DNA of 64,000 nucleotides. Origin: Sphingomonas sp. BGYR3 (GTDB taxonomy: Bacteria > Pseudomonadota > Alphaproteobacteria > Sphingomonadales > Sphingomonadaceae). Shown here piece by piece: positions 57,643 through 64,000 of this stretch; within the stretch, counting starts at the first letter, position 1, and the number at the start of each line of letters is the position of its first letter. The DNA lies in contig NZ_JANZNT010000001.1 in the NCBI RefSeq assembly GCF_025153455.1, positions 806,001 through 870,000 of the forward strand, written 5' to 3'. The translations under genes were made by a program, and so were the position numbers. The notes under the pieces are model-generated. The model was not told where the DNA came from and did no database searches. It saw only the letters and a program-made list of their open reading frames with translations.

Positions 57643-58713
57643 ATGGCCGACATTGTCGAGAACGCTTGGCATGCGATCGGATATTCCGAAGACTTTGCAG
57701 CTGGTGAACTTGTCCCGCTTCAATTGCTGGGACACCCTTTGGTGGTGACCCGCAGCGATGTCGGGCTGGTTGCGCTCGAGGATCGTTGCTCGCATCGCTT
57801 CGCGCCGCTCTCCAAGGGGCGATGCGAAGGGGTGAATATCCGTTGCATGTATCATGGGCTGCTGTTCGCGCCTGACGGCCGCTGCATCGAGATTCCGGGG
57901 CAGGACAAGATTCCGCCGCGCGCTGCAATCCGCCGCTTTGCCATTGTCGAGCAGGGCGGCTGGGTCTTCGTCTGGGGCGGAGCGCCCGAGGCGGCCGATG
58001 AAAGCCTGCTCCCGCCCTTCGTTGCGATCGATTCCCCGGACTATTTCTTCGTGAAGGGGCGGCTGGATTATGCTGCATCGAACGACCTGATCAACGCCAA
58101 CCTGCTCGACTTCACGCATCTCACATTCGTCCACCCAGCCAGCTTCGGGGCGGATGAAAGCTGGGCGCAGGTCAAGCCGACGATCCAGCCCATCGCAAAC
58201 GGCGTTGCGGTTGAATGGTGGGTCGAAACCCAGGCGATGCCCGGCACGGATAAAGACAACCCGATGCTGGTCGATTTGCACACGTCCTACGAATATCTCG
58301 TGCCGGGCTATCTTATCATGCGTACCGAACCCTATCCGCTGGGGACCGTGGCGCAGCTCTCTGCCTCGGGCAAGCCGCCGTGCGGGCCGCTGGTGTCGGA
58401 AGTGCATGGGCAAGCTGTCACGGCGCTGTCTGCTACGACATCACGCTATTTCTTCACCTGGGGCGTCCCGCGCACTATGCCCGATGCAGAAACGCTGATC
58501 CATCAAAGGCTCGCGATGGCGCAGCAGGCCTTTGCCGAAGACAAGGCGATCATCGAGGCACAGCACGCCATCATCGCTTCGGCGCCAGCGGATCGGGCCA
58601 TCATGCCGACGGGGGGAGACAAGGCAATCACGCTGTTCGAACGCGCGATGGCGCGCCGGCGCGATACGGCGCGGCGGTCGAACAGTTGCGGGCCGATCAT
58701 GAGTATTGCTTGA
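57643..58713 (+). CDS. Rieske non-haem iron oxygenase, VanA-type
   Basis: 356-aa oxygenase subunit. The Rieske cluster is bound by C49/H51 (RCSHRFAPLS) and C68/H71 (RCMYHGLLF). The mononuclear iron site has D156, H159 and H164 in LLDFTHLTFVHPASFG. The layout is that of vanillate O-demethylase oxygenases, which remove methoxy groups or hydroxylate aromatic acids or sterols. No ferredoxin-reductase (VanB) is seen near it, so the electron donor must be elsewhere. The far C-terminus (RRSNSCGPIMSIA) is slightly unusual and may have been altered by the following rearrangement. Confidence 0.9.
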   Translation: MADIVENAWHAIGYSEDFAAGELVPLQLLGHPLVVTRSDVGLVALEDRCSHRFAPLSKGRCEGVNIRCMYHGLLFAPDGRCIEIPGQDKIPPRAAIRRFAIVEQGGWVFVWGGAPEAADESLLPPFVAIDSPDYFFVKGRLDYAASNDLINANLLDFTHLTFVHPASFGADESWAQVKPTIQPIANGVAVEWWVETQAMPGTDKDNPMLVDLHTSYEYLVPGYLIMRTEPYPLGTVAQLSASGKPPCGPLVSEVHGQAVTALSATTSRYFFTWGVPRTMPDAETLIHQRLAMAQQAFAEDKAIIEAQHAIIASAPADRAIMPTGGDKAITLFERAMARRRDTARRSNSCGPIMSIA

Positions 58714-58737
58714 GGGGATTGTGCCGAGGGGATGCTG

Positions 58738-58862
58738 CGCTGCTCCTCCCATTTGCCGAAAAGATTGAGGCCTGCCCGGAACATGGCTGCCGCCTCGTCC
58801 TCGGTAATCGGCCCGGGACGGAAGGCGGTAACGGCGGTATCAACGGGTTGCAGAGCCAGCAT
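58738..58862 (-). pseudogene. MbcA/Xre-type antitoxin-like fragment
   Basis: About 41 residues with DTAVTAFRPGPITEDEAAAMFRAGLNLFGKW (in parts), which resembles the opening of the toxin-binding DUF2384/MbcA family. The match ends abruptly, so only the N-terminal piece is left beside a transposase remnant. Confidence 0.4.
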
Positions 58863-58959
58863 GGCAAATCTGCATATGGCATCGCATTTACCAATCGATG
58901 CTATTTGGCAGCGATCTATGCTGACGATGCCAATCTAGCAAGCACGCTCGCCGCGGCCT

Positions 58960-59120
58960 CGATCGGCACGAACAAGCGCCGCTATCGCGGCTGCAGCCAC
59001 ATCGAGATCATGTTCGGCCGTCTCAAGGACTGGCGCCGCGCTGCAACCCCCTACGACCGCTGCCGGACCGCCTTCTTATCTGCCGTCGCCCTCGCTGCCA
59101 CCATCATCTTCTGGCTGTGA
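58960..59120 (+). pseudogene. IS5-family transposase, C-terminal remnant
   Basis: Reads IEIMFGRLKDWRRAATPYDRC and TAFLSAVALAATIIFWL then a stop, the end of an IS5-type DDE transposase different from that at 46513. The rest of the gene is missing. It marks the right border of the catabolic region. Confidence 0.78.
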
Positions 59121-59176
59121 TCAACGAGTCCTGACTTCACAGCGAAATCGCGTCGATGAAGGTTCAAACCTCTTCG

Positions 59177-60505
59177 TCAGGCGGCTGTGAGCCGAGAGGG
59201 TTCCTGACGCAGCTTCATGTTGGACCGGTCCATGCTGACCCATCTCACGGCACATGCGACGATAGTGACGATAAGCACTGTCCAGAAAATGGCGATGAAC
59301 GGTGCTGCATTGCCAATTGCGAACCGTGCGGCCAGCGTCAGGATGAGCGCGGCCGGCGCTCCCCAGACGACACCATGCCAAGCCCCCAACAAACCTGGCT
59401 CGCGAATGCCCCGGCGCTGGCGCTTGCCCAGCCAGATATAGACGCCGGTGGCACTGACTATGGTAAGGGCAAGGCCGAACAAGCAATATGCAACCTTCAC
59501 CGGCAATCCGCCGAAATTGCCGAAATGCAGGTTATAGTTCGACGCCGCTGCCTGCTTCCCGATATCGCCGTCGGCCAGCCCGGCCGTTCCCATGAACCGC
59601 CCGGCAGCGTCAAACGCGTAATATTCGCCGAAGATCAGCCGACGTGCCGGACTCGCGACGATCTGGACATGCTGCCCAGCAGTCATCGGATCATGCAGAA
59701 TGGCATAGGTGACCGCGACGTCGGGGAAGCGATCGCTCATCGTCCGCAACGCTACGGCGACGTCGGGCACCGGCGCGGGGCGTGGATCAGGTTTGGCCTC
59801 TTCGCCGAAGATGGGCGCGTAGACCGCCTCGATATCGCCATCATAATAGCGGGCAGCGACCGCATAGGCAGTGACGCTGGCCAACCCGATCGCAGCGCCG
59901 GTAATGGCAATGGCGATGCCGAAGGGCAACGTCCACACGCTCAGCCGATTATGCCAGTCCGCGAGGGCAAGGCCGCCGCCATGCCGCATCCGCAGCCGGA
60001 AGGCGTCCCGAAAGATCCGGGGATGCGCGATTACGCCCGATATGCTGAGCGCCAGCATCAACACGCCCAGGATTCCGACAATCGTCATGCCAACGAGGCT
60101 GGGCAGGTGCAGCGTGTAATGCAGCGCGTAGAGAAATTCGGACCAGCCATTTTCCTCAGGGACAGCAATGCGGCCCTGGGCATCCAGATGCACCGCCTGG
60201 CTGTCGGTGGTGATCGTGGTGCGGGGCAGCTCCGGTACGGGCAGATGGACATAGAGATGCGTGGTCGCCGGCTTGCCGCGTTCGCTCTCCAGCACCGCCT
60301 GCACGCCGCGCTGCACTGCGACCGGGTCGATGGTGGTCATCTCCGGTGCGGCACCTTGCTCGGCGCGCTGCCATTCCTCGTAAAAGACCAGCACCGTGCC
60401 GCTGAGACAGACCAGATAGAGCAGCGCGCCGGCCAGCAGGCCAATGGCGGCATGCGCGGAAAGCCCCCGCTTGACCAAAGTCGCATTGGCAGCATCCGTC
60501 ATCAT
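59177..60505 (-). CDS. PepSY-associated membrane protein (ferrisiderophore reductase type)
   Basis: 442-aa inner-membrane protein with helices near residues 17-42, 130-160, 190-220, 340-365 and 380-420. The family histidines lie in FLYALHYTLHLPSLVG and LADWHNRLSVW; a second PepSY segment contains YAILHDPMTAGQHVQI. It overlaps the membrane protein gene at 60502 and follows a siderophore receptor gene. It likely reduces ferric siderophores delivered by that receptor. Confidence 0.85.
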   Translation of the reverse strand: MMTDAANATLVKRGLSAHAAIGLLAGALLYLVCLSGTVLVFYEEWQRAEQGAAPEMTTIDPVAVQRGVQAVLESERGKPATTHLYVHLPVPELPRTTITTDSQAVHLDAQGRIAVPEENGWSEFLYALHYTLHLPSLVGMTIVGILGVLMLALSISGVIAHPRIFRDAFRLRMRHGGGLALADWHNRLSVWTLPFGIAIAITGAAIGLASVTAYAVAARYYDGDIEAVYAPIFGEEAKPDPRPAPVPDVAVALRTMSDRFPDVAVTYAILHDPMTAGQHVQIVASPARRLIFGEYYAFDAAGRFMGTAGLADGDIGKQAAASNYNLHFGNFGGLPVKVAYCLFGLALTIVSATGVYIWLGKRQRRGIREPGLLGAWHGVVWGAPAALILTLAARFAIGNAAPFIAIFWTVLIVTIVACAVRWVSMDRSNMKLRQEPSRLTAA

Positions 60506-61077
60506 GCGATCCCCAGCATGAAAGGTGCGCCTAGCACAGCGCAGCCGAGCAGGGTCAGCGCCTGACCCCGCCGCCGTGGCTGCATCAATAAAATCGTAGC
60601 CAGCACAGCCCAGCTGATGGGCACGGCAAACAGGGCGGCGACGGTGGCATTGGCCTCGCCCCAGCCCAGTATCAGCCCCGCCCCGCGCAGTGCCAGCCCC
60701 AGGGCCAGTGCCGACAAAAAGCCGCCGGGCACGGTAATCAAGAACGTCGCCAGCCTCCGCCCGATCCGCATCGGGTCGCAGGACGAGGATTGAACCACGG
60801 TTCGGCGATCGAATGCCGTCTTACGGCCGGGCGGAGAGCGCAGCGCAGCCACACCAAGCGCGACAAGGGCCGTCGCCATGGCAACCAAAGCAGCCACGGC
60901 AACGCCCCAGGCCCCGGCCCCGTGCCAAGCGACAACGGCGGATGCGGCGATCAGCCCCCAACCGGCACCCACCCAGCCAGCGCTGCGCTGCGCGTACGAC
61001 CAGGCGAGCCGCAGTCCGCCCACGCCCGTTGCGCCCAGCAGCGCCGCGAGCCAGACCAGGGCCATCGGCTCACGCAT
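60502..61077 (-). CDS. Membrane protein of an iron-uptake operon, function unknown
   Basis: 191-aa protein with about five helices (ALVWLAALLGATGVGGL, GLIAASAVVAWHGA, AVAALVAMATALVALGVAAL and two near the end). No catalytic motif. Its start overlaps the receptor stop and its stop overlaps the PepSY gene, so it belongs to one operon. It may partner the PepSY reductase. Confidence 0.72.
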   Translation of the reverse strand: MREPMALVWLAALLGATGVGGLRLAWSYAQRSAGWVGAGWGLIAASAVVAWHGAGAWGVAVAALVAMATALVALGVAALRSPPGRKTAFDRRTVVQSSSCDPMRIGRRLATFLITVPGGFLSALALGLALRGAGLILGWGEANATVAALFAVPISWAVLATILLMQPRRRGQALTLLGCAVLGAPFMLGIA

Positions 61078-63212
61078 CAGAAGCGATAGCCAAGCGTTGC
61101 GAACACATTGCGCTCGGCCCCGACGAAACAGTCGCCGCGCGCCAGGCAGGCGGAATAATATTCCTCGCCCAGCAGGTTGGTGGCGTTGACCGACAGCCGC
61201 CAGCGCTGCCAGCTCAGTTCGGCAAAGCCATCGACCAGGGTATAGTCCGGCGTCACGATGCCGTTCGGAAAGGCGGGGCCATAGGAGATGTTGTCGCCCG
61301 CATAGCGAACGCCGCCGCCCAGCCTGAACCCGATGTCGTTCGCCAGCGTCCAGCCCTTGCCCGCCCAGATCGACGCATTGTGCTTCGGCACATTGTCGAT
61401 CTGCTGGTTGGTGCCGTCGATCTCGGCCTCGTTATAGCTGTAATTGGCGATCAGCTGCACCTGGCCGGGCAGGATCGTGCGCGCCTCGAACTCCACCCCT
61501 TGGGAGGTCAGCGATCCGGCCTGGCGCTGATCGAAGGGATCGGGCGTGGTGGGATCATCGACCGGCCGGTTATTCTCCTTGATCCGGTATCCGGTCAGGG
61601 TGATCATGCTGGCGGCGTTCAGCTGATATTTGATGCCCAGCTCATATTGGTTGCCTTGTTTGGGCACGAACGGATTGCCGTTGCTGGCCGTGCCCGCGAT
61701 CGGCTCGAAGCTCTCGGTATAGCTGAAAAAGGGCGACAGGCCGGGGGTGATGTCGCCGATGATCCCGGCGCGGAAGGTGGTGGCACTCTGGGCCACGCGT
61801 TCGCCGCCGAACGTCCGGCTCGTCACCCGGTCGCGCCGGGCGCCGACCACGACCGACACCCGGTCGAAGAACCGCAACTGATCCTGCACATAGAAGCCAA
61901 GCTGGGTCTGCTCGACATCCTCGAGCGGATCGGCAGCGGGCAGGCCGCCGCCAAAATCGGACAGCGCATCATAATTGATGTCGTAAATGTCGATATACTC
62001 ATAACCGAACCCGCCGACCTTGCGGACATGGTTCCAGCTATAATCCACGCCGACCAGCAGAACGTGCTCGACCGCGGACCCGGTGTTGAAATTGAGTTGG
62101 AGATTATTGTCGGTGGAGAAGATCTCCATCCGTGCCTTGCTGCCATCGGCGTAAAGGCCGATGGTCCGCTGGGCGGGGTCGCGCAGCACCGCGCCCGTCG
62201 CCGGATCAGTGACCGGCGCGCCCGTCACCGGATCAAGCAGAACATAGGGGTTGGCCGGATTGGAATAGCTGTCGGGATAATGGGTCAGATAGGTCAGGTC
62301 GCTGTCGATATAGCGTGCCTTCAGGCTGACCTTCGCCGCATCGCTGAACCGGTGGGTCACCAGCGCCGTCCCCTGCAGCAGGCGGCCATCATACCGGTCC
62401 CAGCCGGGCTTGCCGATGAAGCGGCTGTTGGGCAGCTGACCATTGGGATTGGGCAGGATGGTGCCGACAAGCGGCAGGAACTGCGACGTCGAGCCGCCGT
62501 CGTCCTCCTGATACAGTCCAAGCAGCGTGATGTCCGTCGCGGCACTGGGCGACCAGGTGAGCGAGGGCGAGAGCATCACGCGGTCGTCGGGCACGAAATC
62601 GGTCTGGCTGCCCGCATCGCGGATGCGCGCGACGATGCGGCCATTCAGGCCGGAGGTGATCGCACCGGTGAAGTCGCCAAGCACTTCCTTGCGATCGAAC
62701 GAGCCGTAACGGACGGCAAGCTCGCCAGCGGAGACGGACGAGGGAAGCTTGGAGTTGAGGTTGATCAGGCCACCGAGGGCGCCCTGGCCGAACAACATTG
62801 ACGAGGGGCCCCGCAGCACTTGGACGCTGTCAAAATTATAGGGATCAGCGCGGACGCTGGCATAAAAGCTGAAGATATCCCGCATCCCGTCGCGGAACTG
62901 AAGCGCATCCAGGCCGCGGATAAATGCGCCATCGACGCGGCTGTCAGGGCCATAGGGATTGGCTTGCACGCCCGCGACGTAGTTCAGCGTGTCCGAGATC
63001 GAGACCGCCCCCTGCGCCTCGAACAATTCGTCGGTAATGATCGTCACCGGCTGCGGCACCTGGCTTGCCGGGGTGTCGGTCTTGGTCGCGCCACCTGCCG
63101 ACTGGTTTTCGCCGGTTACGACGATGTCAGTGTCGGAACGACCCTCTTGGCAAAAGGCGGCCGACGACATCAACGCCGCCGCTGAACCCACCGCGAACCG
63201 AACAAAACGCAT
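61077..63212 (-). CDS. TonB-dependent siderophore receptor (FhuA/FoxA-like)
   Basis: 711-aa receptor. It has a signal peptide (AAALMSSAAFCQ), TonB box-like DIVVTGENQ, plug (VPQPVTIITDELFEAQGA, VDGAFIRGLDALQFRDG, VQVLRGPSSMLFGQGALGG) and barrel end FATLGYRF. FRDGMRD and SSMLFGQG are common in hydroxamate-type receptors. Of two ATGs (63218, 63212), the second is 6 bases from AAGGGG and is preferred. A dyad at 63250-63265 may be the iron box. Confidence 0.9.
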   Translation of the reverse strand: MRFVRFAVGSAAALMSSAAFCQEGRSDTDIVVTGENQSAGGATKTDTPASQVPQPVTIITDELFEAQGAVSISDTLNYVAGVQANPYGPDSRVDGAFIRGLDALQFRDGMRDIFSFYASVRADPYNFDSVQVLRGPSSMLFGQGALGGLINLNSKLPSSVSAGELAVRYGSFDRKEVLGDFTGAITSGLNGRIVARIRDAGSQTDFVPDDRVMLSPSLTWSPSAATDITLLGLYQEDDGGSTSQFLPLVGTILPNPNGQLPNSRFIGKPGWDRYDGRLLQGTALVTHRFSDAAKVSLKARYIDSDLTYLTHYPDSYSNPANPYVLLDPVTGAPVTDPATGAVLRDPAQRTIGLYADGSKARMEIFSTDNNLQLNFNTGSAVEHVLLVGVDYSWNHVRKVGGFGYEYIDIYDINYDALSDFGGGLPAADPLEDVEQTQLGFYVQDQLRFFDRVSVVVGARRDRVTSRTFGGERVAQSATTFRAGIIGDITPGLSPFFSYTESFEPIAGTASNGNPFVPKQGNQYELGIKYQLNAASMITLTGYRIKENNRPVDDPTTPDPFDQRQAGSLTSQGVEFEARTILPGQVQLIANYSYNEAEIDGTNQQIDNVPKHNASIWAGKGWTLANDIGFRLGGGVRYAGDNISYGPAFPNGIVTPDYTLVDGFAELSWQRWRLSVNATNLLGEEYYSACLARGDCFVGAERNVFATLGYRF

Positions 63213-63249
63213 ATGCATCCCCTTATGATTGGCGATCGGCTAATGCGAC

Positions 63250-63265
63250 TTGTTATCAATAGCAA
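63250..63265. promoter_or_regulatory. Fur-like dyad before the receptor
   Basis: TTGTTATCAATAGCAA is a 16-bp imperfect palindrome 38 bases before the receptor start. AT-rich and placed for iron repression. Confidence 0.45.
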
Positions 63266-63330
63266 GAAGTTTTCTGGACATGAGGGATTGGTGTGAATGA
63301 CGCATGTCGGGGCGCATGCCGATCGGGGCC

Positions 63331-63450
63331 ATGCGCCAGGTAGCAGTTTCGGGAGGACGTGGTACGGGTGCTTCAAGGCAAAGTCGCCTTGGGCGCAGCA
63401 GCATCCGCAACCTGACATGCCCACGCAGGAGACCGGCACGACGACTGCTT
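63331..63450 (+). ncRNA. Possible cobalamin-riboswitch-like remnant
   Basis: GCAGCATCCGCAACCTGA (63397-63414) resembles the core of cobalamin riboswitches, and CAGGAGACCGGC (63426-63437) resembles the B12 box. A stem AAGGC/GCCTT lies before them. The peripheral elements are short, and no plus-strand gene follows, so it may be a relic or a chance likeness. Confidence 0.3.
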
Positions 63451-63480
63451 ACATTTTCTGCTAACCCAACCGATCGTCGG

Positions 63481-64000
63481 TCAAAGTCTGGACAGGATCA
63501 GTCGGGCACGCTCGACAACGGGCGCATCGATCATTTCGCCATCCAATGCGCAGGCCTTGCCATCCGCCGCATTGGCCGCCGCCAAGATCCGGCGGGCACG
63601 CGCGACCGCTTCGTCATCAGGCGCAAGGGCCGAATGAACCAGTTCAACCTGCATCGGATGAATACACAGCTTGCCACTAAAGCCAAGGTCTGCGGCGCGC
63701 CTGACCTCACCCAACATAGCGGCTGTATCGCGAAACGCCGCACACACCCCATCGATCGGCGGGGGCAGCCCGGCAGCTCTGGAGGCAATGGTCAACGACA
63801 GGCGGATCGGATCGAGCAGCCCTGTATCGCTTGCCATGCCAAGATCGTTCGCGAGGTCGATGGTGCCCAGCGCCAGCCTTGCAACACCCGGCGTGGCCGC
63901 GATCTGGTGAACGGCGGCAACGCCCCGTGCGCTTTCGATCAACGCGATCAAGGGGACACGGGTGACAATCCAGTCGAGCATCGGCCCCGGCTCCGCCTTG
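63481..64000 (-). CDS. HpcH/HpaI-family CoA-ester lyase, C-terminal part (runs off right edge)
   Basis: Visible 172 residues of a CitE-like lyase that cleaves beta-hydroxyacyl-CoA such as citryl-, malyl- or citramalyl-CoA. Motifs are LIALIESARGVAAV, ALGTIDLANDLGM (metal aspartate) and GFSGKLCIHPMQVELVHSAL. The frame is open through base 64000; the ATG at 63981 is internal. Its stop is about 270 bases from the receptor gene start. Confidence 0.85.
   Translation of the reverse strand, partial: KAEPGPMLDWIVTRVPLIALIESARGVAAVHQIAATPGVARLALGTIDLANDLGMASDTGLLDPIRLSLTIASRAAGLPPPIDGVCAAFRDTAAMLGEVRRAADLGFSGKLCIHPMQVELVHSALAPDDEAVARARRILAAANAADGKACALDGEMIDAPVVERARLILSRL

Noticed and set aside
60813..62801. 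662-codon open frame on the plus strand
   Set aside because: Shadow of the minus-strand siderophore receptor and membrane protein genes.

Overview
The window comes from a high-GC alphaproteobacterium, most likely an aerobic anoxygenic phototroph of the Sphingomonadales. The first 10 kb is the end of a photosynthesis gene cluster in the order bchH-bchL-bchM-lhaA-puhA-puhB-puhC-orf-acsF-puhE-hemA, and nearly every gene overlaps the next. A short lipoprotein cytochrome c lies convergent at its end. TonB receptors, PepSY reductase-type membrane proteins and a very large NAD-glutamate dehydrogenase are consistent with this assignment. The call rests on gene content and order, not on a database search.

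Layout. 1-10174: bacteriochlorophyll synthesis and reaction-centre assembly. 10508-15383: cytochrome c, then an iron-uptake locus (TonB receptor, PiuC-type hydroxylase, PepSY protein) behind Fur-like boxes. 15444-21450: NAD-glutamate dehydrogenase and a PAS-domain protein (minus strand). 21625-21700: tRNA-Thr(CGU), followed at once by a truncated tyrosine integrase. From here to about 59.1 kb the window looks like an accessory catabolic island.

Accessory part. 23.1-28.6 kb: a two-component system diverges from a periplasmic OB-fold protein and two exported hydrolases, one a subtype-B tannase-like enzyme. 28.6-32.0 kb: an ABM-fold protein, a large TonB receptor and a hotdog thioesterase. 32.2-37.8 kb: a LuxR-type regulator diverges from an operon for a metallo-hydrolase-like protein, an MhaA-like FAD hydroxylase, its small DUF2783 partner, a VOC protein and fumarylacetoacetase; this looks like a homogentisate-type hydroquinone pathway without a cupin HmgA. 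38-41.6 kb: an MpaB-like protein, an aromatic-aldehyde-type dehydrogenase, DUF3237 and a TetR regulator. 41820-48087: a 6.3-kb module (NDH-2, TetR, SDR, SnoaL, FitAB) bounded by near-identical inverted Tn3-type ends and a 5-bp direct repeat. 48.2-54.4 kb: an acyl-CoA degradation operon (acyl-CoA ligase, enoyl-CoA hydratase, SDR, DUF35, thiolase, aldehyde dehydrogenase). 54.7-58.7 kb: SDR, a second LuxR regulator, SnoaL, TetR and a VanA-type Rieske oxygenase. 59.2-63.2 kb: a second siderophore uptake operon. A CoA-lyase gene runs off the right edge.

The main new signal is regulatory. Three promoters in the accessory region (before the metallo-hydrolase operon at 33093, the SDR at 54658 and the SnoaL gene at 56525) carry the same dyad, sTGTC-N12-GACAs, about 55-75 bases before the start codon. 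The two LuxR-type regulators share a nearly identical recognition helix. Together they suggest a dedicated catabolic regulon that joins genes more than 20 kb apart. A second candidate novelty is the ring-cleavage pathway in which a VOC protein sits where HmgA is expected. No CRISPR array, rRNA or origin was seen.
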